Below are positions 36,601-45,840 of a stretch of DNA of 64,000 bases, one piece after another. This DNA is from Sinotaia quadrata (taxonomy: Eukaryota; Mollusca; Gastropoda; Architaenioglossa; Viviparidae): NCBI GenBank assembly GCA_028829895.1, contig CM054177.1:28719564-28783563 (forward strand), given 5' to 3'. Each line of letters opens with the position of its first letter. The stretch's first letter is position 1. The translations under genes and the position numbers were made by a program. The notes under the pieces were generated by a model that saw nothing but the letters and a program-made list of their open reading frames with translations, made no database searches and had not been told where the DNA came from.

Positions 36601-39600
36601 ATGATAAAGTAGTATCATATTGATATAATGCTGGTAACTTTACAGTTTTTCTTTATAATAATCTGTATATAAGACTAAAAAAAATAACCCATCATTTAAT
36701 GGAATCAATTGCCACATGTTTATATTTTAAGTTTGATTTGTTGGTTTGATTAAATCCCATTCATTTTAGCTTCCTTGTTTACTTACCTGGCAAATATTTC
36801 TTTGTACACAACACTGTTAGTGAAGGTTAAATTGTTAACATAATCATTTACCTGCTCAGATATATCAATAACTTTAAGTTTGACATTGCAAGACCCTCGG
36901 ATCTTTTAAAATTGACCTTGGCTAAAAAAAACAGTTCAGGGAGATATATGCCAACCTTGAATGAACTGTGCACTAAACATAACTAGAAATGTCAATCTGA
37001 CAAAAGAATATGTGATGTGATGAGTGATTCTATTAGAAATGGGGTAAAACCCATTGAACACTGATGTATTCAGAGTGGTGCTCCTTGAGTTGCAATTAGA
37101 AATAGGGTAAACCCCCAGTTGAACAGTGATGTTGATCAATGATGTCTGTGCATGTAGGTTTCCGACCAAGGTAGTGTGTATGTCAGCTTCAGAACCAGTG
37201 GAGGACCTAACACTTTATATAGTAGGATATTTGCTTCTCCTTAACTAAAACGACTTGAATATTTTTTTTCTTTTGCAGAGGGGTTAAAGAAATACCTGGA
37301 CATTGTTAAGGTAATGGCTTATGATGAAAAACCAAATTATACACAGCTGCGTCAGCTTTTGAAATCTGGAGCTGGCAACGAATGGACACTGAATTTGCCA
37401 GTTACTGGTACAGCTATACCAGCCAGGGTAAGTTTGTGTTATTCTTATGTCCTATAATCTTGTTGTTAGTAGTAGTGTGTTTGTACTGTTATATACAGCC
37501 AGGATAAGCTTGTTTTATTCTTTTGTCCTATAATCTTGTTGTTAGTAGTAGTGTGTTTGTACTGTTATATACAGCCAGGATAAGCTTGTTTTATTCTTTT
37601 GTCCTATAATCTTGTTAGTGTGTTTATACAGATATACCAGCTTGTTTTATTCTTATGTCCTATAATCTTGTTAGTGGTATGTTTGTACCAGCTAGATAAA
37701 TTTATCTTATTACTGCATCCCATAATAAAGTGGTAATAATAAAGAGGAAAATGAGAAAGAGAGAAAAGAGAAGATAATAAAGAGGGGAAAGAGAGAAGGT
37801 AATAAAGAGGGAAAAGAGAAAGAGAGAAGGTAATAAAGAGGGAAAAGAGAAAGAGAGAAGGTAATAAAGAGGGAAAAGAGAAAGAGAGAAGGTAATAAAG
37901 AGGGAAAAGAGAAGGAAATAAAGAGGGAAAAGAGAAAGAGAGAAGGTAATAAAGAGGGAAAAGAGAAGGAAATAAAGAGGGAAAAGAGAAAGAGAGAGGG
38001 TAATAAAGAGGGAAAAGAGAAAGAGAGAAGGTAATAAAGAGGGAAAAGAGAAAGAGAGAAGGTAATAAAGAGGGAAAAGAGAAAGAGAGAAGGTAATAAA
38101 GAGGGAAAAGAGAAGGAAATAAAGAGGGAAAAGAGAAAGAGAGAAGGTAATAAAGAGGGAAAAGAGAAAGAGAGAAGGTAATAAAGAGGGAAAAGAGAAA
38201 GAGAGAAGGTAATAAAGAGGGAAAAGAGAAGGAAATAAAGAGGGAAAAGAGAAAGAGAGAAGGTAATAAAGAGGGAAAAGAGAAAGAGAGAAGGTAATAA
38301 AGAGGGAAAAGAGAAAGAGAGGGTAATAAAGAGGGAAAAGAGAAGGAAATAAAGAGGGAAAAGAGAAAGAGAGAAGGTAATAAAGAGGGAAAAGAGAAAG
38401 AGAGAAGGTAATAAAGAGGGAAAAGAGAAAGAGAGGGTAATAAAGAGGGAAAAGAGAAGGAAATAAAGAGGGAAAAGAGAAAGAGAGAAGGTAATAAAGA
38501 GGGAAAAGAGAAAGAGAGGGTAATAAAGAGGGAAAAGAGAAGGAAATAAAGAGGGAAAAGAGAAAGAGAGAAGGTAATAAAGAGGGAAAAGAGAAAGAGA
38601 GGGTAATAAAGAGGGAAAAGAGAAGGTAATAAAGAGGGAAAAGAGAAAGAGAGGGTAATAAAGAGGGGAAGGTAATATTACTTATCTCTTTCTCGTTCCC
38701 CTGTTCATTGCCTTCTATCTTTCTTTTTCTCTTCATTATTTCCTTCTCTCCTTTTCCTGTCTTCTTCTCTCCTGTTTATTATCCTTTCTCTTCTCTCTGT
38801 TGCCTTCTCTCTCTTTCTGTTTCTCTTCTCTATTTCTCTTCTCTCTTTTCTTCTCTCTAAACCCAATTATTTTTAAACAACACTGTCCAGAAATAATGGG
38901 AAAATCCCCTGGTTGCAGCTGCTGTAGTATCTAAAACAGCATATCCTTCATGTCACCTTCAAAATCAAAGTTTACTATTTTCAGCTGAAACCAAAGGCTT
39001 GGTCATAAAACATTTTATGTTTCTATCTCCTCTAACTTTTTAATTCTCTCAGACTCTCTTTCAGTCTTATTTGCTTTAAAGAACGCTACCATTAACCACC
39101 ATCGAATTAATGATATACTTGAATCATACATCTGTTTATTAAATAAAGGAAAGGACAGAGATTTTTGTTGGATTCCCAGTTCATATTGCTACACAGCCAA
39201 AGCGGCTCTTGATAACTTGTAACTCATTGGTTATATCCAATGTTTTTAATATTAAATCCTGTTGCCAATGATGTTGCATCTATCTGGCAACAAGATTGGG
39301 ATCAAACTCACAATAAATTGCACTCTTGTTTCTGATATACCTGTGTAACTATACAATTCAAGACATAATTACATTGTTGTTGCCTTAAAACAGGCCATAC
39401 CCAACACATTCATACTTAAGGAGGACGATGTTCCAAAATGTCAGTTTTGTTGGGAGCCCTCATGAGCCTATCCTTATACACTTATGTATTATAAGATACA
39501 AATATTTTAATTGATACCATGAAATCTGTATTCTGTACCATCTCAACTGATAATGTATTTGGCTTTCTCAAAAACTCTAAACATTTTTATAAACTTTAAG

Positions 39601-42600
39601 TAGCATTGATGTTTCTCACATTCACAAGTAACTTTAAAATGCAATTCACAGTTTGCTGCTATTAATGACCTATCCCATTTTTTAGTCTGATTTAGACTTA
39701 GATACTTATAAACTTAGATAGACATGATTAAAAATTTAATTTATCTAAGTTTATATTATGTTCTTTTGCACTGTCCCACACTCAGATAACTTACATGATT
39801 GGCTCGGCCTAAATATACAAACCAAACTTCTCTCTATTGCCTTATCTATCTTTATATTTCCTCCTTTCTCTTTCTCTTCATTATTGCTTTCTCTCTTTCT
39901 ATACCTATATATGTTTCCTTTTCCCTTTCACCTCTCTATTGCCTCCTCTCTATTGTTCTTTTCTCTTTCCCTAGTCTTTCTATTTTCCTATGTTGTCTTC
40001 TCTCTCTTTTCCTCTGTTGTCCCCTCTCTCTTTTCCTCTGTTGTCTTCACTCTTTTATCTTCTCTCTCTTCTTTTGCTTTCTCTTTTTCCTTATCTTCTC
40101 ATTCCCTTCATTGTCTTCTCTTTCTCTGTGGGGTACCATACCTCAGGACATATTTTTTTTGCTGCAGTGATTTTGTTCCATCATTTTTATGTTAATTTTG
40201 TGTTTTGTTTTTTCTTCAAAGGGTGTGAAAAGAAAGAATGAATCATCTACTCCATGCAAAGCAAAGGCTATAAAATTACAACCAAATGGATTTGCAGCAT
40301 CTCCCGTACCTTCAGCAAAGAGTTCCAAGTCTTCATCTCTCATACTTACAGGTATTAAGATATTTTTTCTAAAATGTAGTCTAATCATTTTATGATTTCA
40401 ATCTTTTAAATGGGGGTTAGTGTGACTTAATATAATTTCAAGCAAGCATAGTAGTTTTGACAGTTTTAAGTTGCTTTATGACATCTAACTTAAACAGAAG
40501 TATGTCATCCATGCCCTAGAAGTGTATAGCAGGTCATAGCTCATCAGAACAGGATACTAGATAACAAGATCTATGACAGACAGAGTGCACATAAAAACAA
40601 TTCCTCAGTTTTTAGCAGATCTCTGATTACAACTAAAGAAACATAAAGGTTTCTACCTGATCATAGGTTAAAGCATTATTTTGTCATGCTTGAAAGAATA
40701 CTATTTTACAAATTAAATAGTTTAAAAAATCTTAATGTCTTACATGTTGAGCATTTTAAAATCTGTGTATAGATTCAAGTACTAATTCTCCAGTCAGAAC
40801 TCCAGCAAAAAGGGGGAGAAAACCAGGTACTAAACCAAGTTCAGCAACAAATCCCAGTTCAAAGCCACGCTTAACACCGAAGCAAAGCTTATCATCAAAA
40901 CTAAGTTTAGCAAAGAAAGCAAAATCAACAGTTAAACCAAGTACATCAACACCAAAGATGGCAAAACCGGTAATAGAGAAAGTAGTGCACAGAGGGACAC
41001 CTAGGCCTAATGATAGCTCAGTAGATGCCATCTTATCTCCCTGTATCACTTCTCTGCCAAAGCCGCATTCCAGTTCTGCAATAGGTAAGTGTGCAAGTAA
41101 TATTGCAGTCAATACACATTATTTTGGTGTCTGCAATAAATAAGAAATTTCATTACTTAATTTTTTTTTCAAAATGGGAGATAAAAGCCAATTGGAAAAA
41201 CTGATGTACCCACCAATCATAAATATTTTATGTGGTTTGAAATGGTCATTTGATGGAAATGACTGATGTAGCTATCCTTCTCATTCATACATATTTCATT
41301 TTATTTTTGAAATGGTCAGCTGCTGGAAATGACTATCCCAAATCAGACATTTTATGCTAAAAATGAATAAAGATAGTCGTTTGTTGGCAGTTATTGGCTG
41401 TTATTGCCAGTCACACTTTTTATGCTAGAATTGAATAAAGATAGTCAATTGTTGGCAGTTATTGGCTATTATTGTTAAAATTGATATAAAATGGTCATTT
41501 TATTGGAATGGAATTACTGGAATTCCTGACTGTTAACTGCCAGTGCACTATGCTAAAATTGATTTAAAATAGTCTTTTGCTGAAATTATTGACTGTTAAC
41601 TGCCAGTGCACTATATTAAAATTGATTTAAAATAGTCTTTAGCTGAAAACTACTGGTTGTTATTCCCAGTCACTCATTTCTATTATTGACTTGTTCCTTA
41701 ATCATAAATATTTCATGATAGAATTTATTATTATAATAGTCAGAAACAAAATTACTGATGACAGTTGATACATAGTTATATTTTAATAAGCCATTATAAT
41801 ACTAGATTTCAGGTGACAGATTAATGTAACAAGTATTTATGATACAGGATTACATTTTAATATAAGTTATGATAATAGATTACAAGTGACATTTTAATGT
41901 GACAGTCATGGTACAAGATTACAACTGACAGTTTACTGTAAAAATCACTTATGGTACATTATAGGTGACTGTTTACAGTAACAAACCATTTTGGTACAAG
42001 ATTAGAAACTAGAAAACGAAATGAAAATTGTCATTAAGAGTTAAACTGACAAAGGTGGAATATATATGATTCAAGTTTATGGATTTTATACATCAGACAT
42101 TGGACATAGTTTTTATTGCTCAATCATAGACTTTCTTCAGTCACTTTCTGGGGTCTTCAGTGGCATGAATTTGTGGAGGGATAAATTATAATAGTTTTTA
42201 TGACTCATTTGTGATTAATTTCTTTTGCCTTGAGATGTCTTTATGATAACTTTTTATGGCTCATCTGTAATTCATTTCTCTAGTTTGAGACATCTTTTAA
42301 CTTTTTCAGGATAAATGATAACAGTCCATATGGGTTTCTTTTATTTGTATTGTATAGGCATTCAGTGATTTTGAAAACTTTCACTTTTTTGCTTGCCAAA
42401 TGGGTTGTCTTTCCACTAGTTTGTGGGTGGTATGGATGATTGATGAAATATTCATCAAGCTGAATTGAGTTTACTGGCCAAACTGTAAACACTGGGTCAT
42501 TTATAAGGGCAAGTTATAGCACTTAGTCCACATTTTCAATAAAGTAATGGTCACTAAATGTGCCTAAAACATACACAGCATAGTGCAGCATTTTTAAACT

Positions 42601-44390
42601 ATTCACGTGATGATACAATTACAAGACATACAAGTTTATGTTGATAAAACTGTTCAGTTGAATTTGAGCAAAGTAGATAAAAATTTACTTATTTTTGAAG
42701 AAATCTTTTATTTATTTTTTTAAATGTTGAATGTAGCATTATTCAGTCTTCAGTATAAATATTTCATTTGATCCAGGCAATACATCCACTACATAAGGAA
42801 CCTAGTGCCTAAACTCCCAATTGTGATGGACATGCATTTTCATGAATGTCTTCAAAATCGATTTCTTATCTAGTTCTTTGTAGTCTACTTCTTTTGTGCT
42901 TTCTTATGTAGTTCTTTGTAGTCTGCTTCTTTTGTGCTTTCTTATGTAGTTCTTTGTAGTCTACTTCTTTTGTGCTTTCTTATTTGAAAATAGCTAGCAG
43001 AGCAAAAGTGCATGTATCAATTGTTTATCTCCAGTTTGATATCCCCAAGTGAGGATAAGAGGGCATGTGGTGCATATATAAATGTGTGTAAACATAATTA
43101 ATCAGTTTGATATAACCAAGTGAAAATTCCAAACATTGAAGTCATTTGGTGTATGTTTAAATGTGTAGACACAACCAATTTGTCATGTATACCTACATGA
43201 GAATCCTACAGTATCAGATCATTTGGGCTTGATTCTATTTTGCAATAGTACATGTCTAAGCAGGATGATGTACACAAATTGTGCATCAATGATCAGTCTA
43301 GACCCAGATATCCTGTAAACAGTCTCTAGGTAAGGTTACAAATAAAATCACTGAAATTAAAGTATGTTTTCCAAGTGAATGGCTTTATATAACCAAGTTT
43401 GACATCCATCTTCAATTTCAGTTAAACAGTTCCATATACTAGCATACAACTCACAGAAAGTGTGTTTACTTTAAGTACGATAAGAATAAAAATGAGTATA
43501 CTTTGCTGAATAATGTGCTTAGAAACACCATTGAATACACAAATAAAATAAATGTCATGGTAAACCTATATTAGCAGATTAATGTACATCTTCTAAGTAC
43601 TTTTAAATTTAAAAAAAAAATGAACTGATACTGTGAATGTTAATTATTGAAATTAAAGTCACAAGTGCTATGAAATTTATTTTCTAAGAGCATTCATGAA
43701 CTTATATAAATATCTACACCTTTGCAGAACAGTTACTAGAATATCTTAAACTTTCAGCTTTCTTTTAATTGTCACTACAGTGTTTAAGAATTACAATTTG
43801 AATTTCTAATAAGTAATTATTTTTTAAATGATCAAAACTTGTGAATAAAATTGAAGGGAAAAGGGTTTGTTTTTTTGAGCCTTGTTTTGAGACTTGGTGC
43901 CATAGAGCAACTGCAACTAATAGCCAGCAATCAAAATAAGCAGCCCTAGTTGCATATCTTTTTATACAATAATGTTTTCTCTGTGATTTTCTTAGGGCCA
44001 AAATATTATGTCATTATTCAGTTTCTGCTATGATAATGCATACACTTAAAATTCAGACAAATTCAAAGCTTTTAGCCATGCAGGTGTTACTAGTACTCCA
44101 CCACATAAAGACTTTTAATACCATAGTAAATAAACATTGATGCTGGTGATTTTAATTTCAAGAGAATTATCATTCTCCAGTGCCTTTTCTTTCCCCTTAT
44201 ACTGAACATTGTTTCAAGCACTTTCAACTGTTCACATGAAGCAAAGTTTTAACTTTATACTTGTTGATGTTTTACAGGGTCTCGGATTCCAAGCCAGAAG
44301 AAAATCATCATGAAGAGGAAGCGAAACCGAAATGCTATATCTTCAGATTCAGCTGTTCAGACATCTCCAGGATTTGGATTTAAAGCTTGA
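18610..44390 (+). CDS. VRK1: VRK1-type nuclear serine/threonine kinase, complete, 13 coding exons
   Basis: VRK1 is a nuclear kinase of the casein-kinase-1 group that phosphorylates BAF/BANF1, histones and p53 and controls nuclear envelope and chromosome behaviour. The 13 exons sum to 1620 bp (539 residues plus stop) with matching phases throughout. Visible motifs: glycine loop IGQGGFG (48-54), beta-3 lysine FVIKIEP (K76), [17 protein letters not shown] (82-98), [12 protein letters not shown], catalytic loop HADIKASN (D182; vertebrate VRK1 has HGDIKASN), metal-binding DYG (206-208) and [12 protein letters not shown]. All catalytic residues are present, so it should be active. The tail after about residue 355 is rich in K, S, T and P, carries a basic cluster MKRKRNRN likely to act as a nuclear signal, and is longer than the human tail (396-residue protein). 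Two AT-hook-like motifs, KRGRPP (12-17) and KRGRKP (411-416), flank the kinase domain. Confidence 0.95.
18950..19096 (+). CDS. VRK1: VRK1 coding exon 2 (AT-hook and glycine loop)
   Basis: Runs from the ATTATTTAG acceptor to the GTGCAG donor, 147 bp, phase 1 in and out. It encodes [17 protein letters not shown], with an AT-hook-like KRGRPP, then [20 protein letters not shown], which contains the ATP-binding glycine loop. Confidence 0.93.
19228..22169. mobile_element. Large element with 13-bp ends, 7-bp target duplication and long inverted arms
   Basis: A 2942-bp block in VRK1 intron 2. Its outer ends are a perfect 13-bp inverted pair, TAGGTAGCGGCAC and GTGCCGCTACCTA, flanked by the duplication GTTAAAG (19221-19227, 22170-22176). 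Inside, 19228-19730 and 20786-21297 form inverted arms of about 500 bp. They are clearly homologous, with shared blocks such as AAATTTACAATCATAAGAAA and CAGCATTTAATTATCTTCAT. The inner arm ends in GTGCTGCTACCTA, a one-mismatch copy of the terminus. No transposase frame is recognised. Structure resembles foldback or long-TIR DNA transposons; the superfamily is unknown. Confidence 0.75.
20232..20605. repeat. Direct duplication inside the 19228-22169 element
   Basis: Two diverged copies of about 185 bp in direct order (about 20232-20425 and 20428-20605). They share TTTAAATAATTAGG, AAATATAGTT and AAGTAAGAAAGC followed by GAAATTATTTTAATT. Confidence 0.65.
22177..25337 (+). other. VRK1 intron 2, right part
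   Basis: No gene recognised apart from the MITE at 24302-24438. A minus-strand frame at 22645-22869 with several cysteines has no family I can name. CpG-containing patches at 23640-23770 and 23880-24095 are unexplained and may be old transposon DNA. Confidence 0.5.
24302..24438. mobile_element. Short complete member of the same family (MITE)
   Basis: A 137-bp element flanked by TA (24300-24301, 24439-24440) with ends TGGCTCATTCTCTGGG and CCCAGAGAATGAGCTG. The interior GGTCCATTTGAATTGTGTTT matches the right arms at 14380 and 17515. Situated in VRK1 intron 2. Confidence 0.7.
25338..25393 (+). CDS. VRK1: VRK1 coding exon 3 (catalytic lysine)
   Basis: A 56-bp exon from TCCACAG to the GTATGT donor, encoding [19 protein letters not shown] with the ATP-binding lysine K76. 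Its last 16 bases and the donor are the first unit of a tandem array that continues to about 25740. Confidence 0.92.
25377..25740 (+). repeat. 62-bp tandem array starting across the VRK1 exon 3 donor
   Basis: Six units with TTTGTCATTAAGATTGTATG-like cores, at about 25382, 25443, 25506, 25568, 25643 and 25707 (spacings 61-75). The first unit is the real exon 3 end plus donor. Copies 2-6 are intronic and keep GT at the donor position (GTATAT, GTATGT three times, GTAAGT). Confidence 0.92.
26011..27085 (+). mobile_element. Internally deleted piggyBac element with intact ends
   Basis: A 1075-bp element in VRK1 intron 3, flanked by TTAA (26007-26010, 27086-27089), with perfect 16-bp terminal inverted repeats CCCTTTAAGGGGCAGA. 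The plus strand starts [20 protein letters not shown], a typical acidic piggyBac N-terminus, and ends early. Further on [20 protein letters not shown] and EMY can be read in another frame. The catalytic core is deleted. Ends and target site are intact, so it could be mobilised only in trans. Confidence 0.9.
27932..28001 (+). CDS. VRK1: VRK1 coding exon 4
   Basis: A 70-bp exon encoding [19 protein letters not shown] and KPES, the helix-C region of VRK kinases. The donor is a consensus GTAAGT that sits inside a perfect 7-bp inverted repeat. Confidence 0.93.
28984..29275 (+). pseudogene. THAP-domain relic
   Basis: In VRK1 intron 4. The frame from the ATG at 28984 reads [17 protein letters not shown], the C-x4-C opening of a THAP zinc finger. 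After in-frame stops and probable frameshifts it resumes with [12 protein letters not shown], in which the third zinc cysteine is replaced by Y, and then [14 protein letters not shown], the THAP end motif. THAP domains occur in P-element-type transposases and host regulators. Here it is broken, most likely a transposon remnant. Confidence 0.6.
29276..30608 (+). other. VRK1 intron 4, right part
   Basis: AT-rich, no recognised feature after the THAP relic. Short frames on both strands show no family resemblance. Confidence 0.6.
30609..30805 (+). CDS. VRK1: VRK1 coding exon 5
   Basis: A 197-bp exon from TTTTTCAG to a GTGAGA donor. It encodes [19 protein letters not shown], then SYRFMIM-like [18 protein letters not shown], then [14 protein letters not shown], covering the hinge and helix D/E. 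Phase goes from 1 to 0. Confidence 0.95.
31175..31279 (+). CDS. VRK1: VRK1 coding exon 6 (catalytic loop)
   Basis: A 105-bp exon encoding [20 protein letters not shown] followed by [15 protein letters not shown]. The catalytic aspartate is D182 in HADIKASN. The donor CAG-GTCTTT is weak compared with the others in this gene. Confidence 0.95.
31885..32256. repeat. Minisatellite, four units of about 84-94 bp, VRK1 intron 6
   Basis: Units begin GAACTCCAGTAAAATAAAGG at about 31889, 31983, 32076 and 32160. The third unit has a short deletion. Copies are nearly identical, so the array is young. Confidence 0.92.
32711..32843 (+). CDS. VRK1: VRK1 coding exon 7 (DYG motif, activation segment)
   Basis: A 133-bp exon encoding [20 protein letters not shown], then [20 protein letters not shown] and HKGV. 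DYG replaces the usual DFG, as is normal for VRK1. It ends in phase 1 before GTGAGT. Confidence 0.95.
32844..34009 (+). other. VRK1 intron 7, left part
   Basis: No recognised feature. Confidence 0.6.
34010..34200 (+). repeat. Polypyrimidine tract, VRK1 intron 7
   Basis: CTCTCTTTCTCTTTCTCTAG-like T/C-rich sequence of about 190 bp. No clear unit. Confidence 0.7.
34930..35181. mobile_element. MITE with about 29-bp inverted ends, VRK1 intron 7
   Basis: A 252-bp element. The left end ATGTGACGCTGTCTGGGAAA and following ACCCAGCTA are mirrored at the right by TAGCCGGGTTTTCCCCGACA and GCATCACAT (about 25 of 29 match). No target duplication is clear, so the superfamily is unassigned. It ends 53 bp before VRK1 exon 8. 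Confidence 0.7.
35235..35355 (+). CDS. VRK1: VRK1 coding exon 8
   Basis: A 121-bp exon encoding [39 protein letters not shown]. This is the VRK-typical helix F/G region. A MITE (34930-35181) ends only 53 bp upstream. Confidence 0.95.
35919..35977 (+). CDS. VRK1: VRK1 coding exon 9
   Basis: A 59-bp exon encoding [20 protein letters not shown]. The acceptor is TTTTGCCTGTAG and the donor GTGAGT; phase goes from 2 to 1. Confidence 0.92.
36096..36266. repeat. 84-bp direct duplication, VRK1 intron 9
   Basis: Two near-identical copies beginning CTAGGCTCGATCAAGAATAA and CTAGGCTCAATCAAGAACAA at 36097 and 36181. It lies 120 bp after exon 9. Confidence 0.92.
37279..37427 (+). CDS. VRK1: VRK1 coding exon 10 (end of kinase domain)
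   Basis: A 149-bp exon encoding [50 protein letters not shown]. It closes the kinase fold. Its last 20 or so bases and the GTAAGT donor are repeated downstream at a 76-bp period. Confidence 0.93.
37400..37695 (+). repeat. 76-bp tandem array starting across the VRK1 exon 10 donor
   Basis: AGCCAGG recurs at 37421 (exon end), 37497 and 37573, an exact 76-bp period, followed by a shortened fourth unit. Units 2 and 3 are almost identical. At the donor position both have GG-ATAAGC in place of the functional GG-GTAAGT. Confidence 0.92.
37736..38675 (+). repeat. Polypurine minisatellite, VRK1 intron 10
   Basis: About 0.9 kb of GGTAATAAAGAGGGAAAAGA-type units of about 31 bp mixed with shorter GAAGGAAATAAAGAGGG units. 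The plus strand is almost wholly purine apart from T. It creates a long false open frame on the other strand. Confidence 0.95.
38690..38868 (-). repeat. Polypyrimidine block, diverged inverted copy of the polypurine array
   Basis: CTTTCTCGTTCCCCTGTTCA and then CTTCTCTC-type runs follow the purine array after only about 15 bp. Read on the other strand they resemble its units, including TTCATTGCCTTCT against the AGAAGGTAATAAAG junction. Confidence 0.7.
38869..39824 (+). other. VRK1 intron 10 between pyrimidine blocks
   Basis: Unique-looking sequence, no feature recognised. It would form the loop between complementary purine and pyrimidine arrays. Confidence 0.6.
39825..40136 (-). repeat. Second polypyrimidine block before VRK1 exon 11
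   Basis: About 300 bp of CTCTCTTTTCCTCTGTTGTC-like units ending 86 bp before exon 11. It is complementary in type to the polypurine array. Confidence 0.75.
40222..40351 (+). CDS. VRK1: VRK1 coding exon 11 (basic tail)
   Basis: A 130-bp exon encoding [43 protein letters not shown]. It is low-complexity and basic, as expected for the VRK1 tail, so the call rests on splice sites and phase (0 in, 1 out) rather than motif conservation. Confidence 0.85.
40773..41084 (+). CDS. VRK1: VRK1 coding exon 12 (basic tail, second AT-hook)
   Basis: A 312-bp exon, open throughout in the required phase, encoding a K/S/T/P-rich tail with PAKRGRKPG (AT-hook-like). The donor is a consensus GTAAGT. Little family conservation is expected here. 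Confidence 0.85.
41200..42010. repeat. Degenerate minisatellites, VRK1 intron 12
   Basis: To about 41720, units of about 65-80 bp with AAAATTGATTTAAAATAGTC and TTATTGGCTGTTATT. From about 41760, a second degenerate series with GGTACAAGATTACA and GTGACATTTTAATGT. Confidence 0.65.
42868..42985. repeat. Minisatellite, three units of about 41 bp
   Basis: Near-identical units of TAGTTCTTTGTAGTCTACTT followed by CTTTTGTGCTTTCTTAT. Confidence 0.9.
42986..44277 (+). other. VRK1 intron 12, right part
   Basis: Slightly repetitive at 43030-43210 (CAGTTTGATAT and CCAAGTGA blocks); otherwise nothing recognised. Confidence 0.55.
44278..44390 (+). CDS. VRK1: VRK1 coding exon 13 (C-terminus)
   Basis: A 113-bp final exon after TTTTACAG, encoding [19 protein letters not shown], then [18 protein letters not shown] and TGA. 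The basic cluster resembles the C-terminal nuclear signal region of VRK1 proteins. Confidence 0.9.
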
Positions 44391-44434
44391 CAACACGTGC
44401 TAGCTTAGGAATCATTTGTTCTGAACTTATTAAA

Positions 44435-44440
44435 AATAAA
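44435..44440 (+). terminator. VRK1 poly(A) signal
   Basis: AATAAA 45 bp after the VRK1 stop codon, followed by an A-rich then T-rich stretch. This is the first canonical hexamer after the coding region. Confidence 0.6.
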
Positions 44441-44994
44441 AAAAACTTATAAAAAATATTTTATTCTAATTTGCCAGAGATGTATTCAGCATCAAACTAG
44501 CACAGCCTTGTTGACCTTAGTTAACATATACAATTCTCGTCCTCTATTTCAGGTTGATCTTACCTAATAGATTGTTATCAAGAGAGTAGTAAACGATGTT
44601 TTAGAAACAGCATTCATTCTCTTTCAAGTATTACCTAAACGTTTATAATTAAGAAGTGAGATGTGAACTGAAATTTTGCAATGACAACACTCATTTATGG
44701 TAACATAAAAGAAGCACCCCTTTCATTTTATTTCTTTTGTCTGTTTATTTATGATTTTAGATGTGTGGGGCATGTGGTATTCAGAAATAACTAGTTAAGT
44801 TTTCTGGCAGGTATTATTATTACAATATAATATTATTAAACTGAGTAATTCCCCCCAAAAAACAAAACAACAACCAACCTTTCTATTGCCGTCCCATTTT
44901 TTGTTAACTTTTCAAACCCTCATATGATCCTTATTTTTTCAAATCCAGTACACATGCTATTACTGACAAGTAGTACTGACAAACTGTTATTTTG

Positions 44995-45840
44995 CCTAAC
45001 AATCATGTTTATATTTTTAAACAATGACAGCACTAACTGTTGGCAAACAGAAAAGCTACAGTGAAGTAAAAATGACAATGCTAACTGTTTGCAAACAAAA
45101 ATGCTGCAGTAAAGTAACAATGACAGTGCTAACTGTTGGCAAACAAAAATGCTGCCTTAAAGCAACAATGACAGCACTAACTGTTAGCAAACAAAAGTGC
45201 TGCATTAAAGTAACAATGACAGCGCTAACTGTTAGCACACAAAAAATTCTGCATTAAAGCAACAATGACAGCGCTAACTGTTAGCAAACAAAAGTGCTGC
45301 ATTAAAGTAACAATGACAGTGCTAACTGTTGGCAAACAGAAATGCTGCATTAAAATAACAGTGACAGTGCTAACTGTTGGAAAAGAAAAGTGCTGCAGAA
45401 GCAGTGACAGTGCTAACTGTTGGCAATCAGAAGCAATGCAGTAAAGTAGCAATGACAGTGCATCTGTTGGCAAACAAAGAGCTGTGGTAATGACAGTGCA
45501 TCTGTTGGCAAACAAAGAGCTGTGGTAATGACAGTGCTAACTGTTGGCAATCAGAAGCATTGCAGTAAAGTAGCAATGACAGTGCATCTGTTGGCAAACA
45601 AAGAGCTGTGGTAATGACAGTGCTAATTGTTGGCAATCAGAAGCATTGCAGTAAAGTAGCAATGACAGTGCATCTGTTGGCAAAATGAATGCTGCAAGAA
45701 ATAATAATTATAGCACTTATTGTTGGCAAACAAGTATTGCAGTAAAATAACAATGACAGTGCTGTTGGCAAATAAAATGAAGCACTGCATTAAAGTAACA
45801 AGAATAGTGCTATCAATTAGCAAACAAAGCACTGCAATGT
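44995..45840. repeat. 46-bp minisatellite downstream of VRK1
   Basis: About 18 units built on CAATGACAGTGCTAACTGTT and GGCAAACAAAAATGCTGC. Between 45420 and 45690 a longer compound unit recurs (CATCTGTTGGCAAACAAAGA plus GCTGTGG). It produces false frames on both strands. Confidence 0.92.

Noticed and set aside
37702..38736. A 344-codon open frame on the minus strand with repeated FPSLLPSL and LFPLYYLL segments.
   Set aside because: It is the translation of the polypurine minisatellite in VRK1 intron 10; it has no unique sequence or family resemblance.
44995..45840. Regularly spaced repeats that could suggest a CRISPR array.
   Set aside because: The whole unit repeats without unique spacers, and this is animal nuclear DNA; it is a minisatellite.
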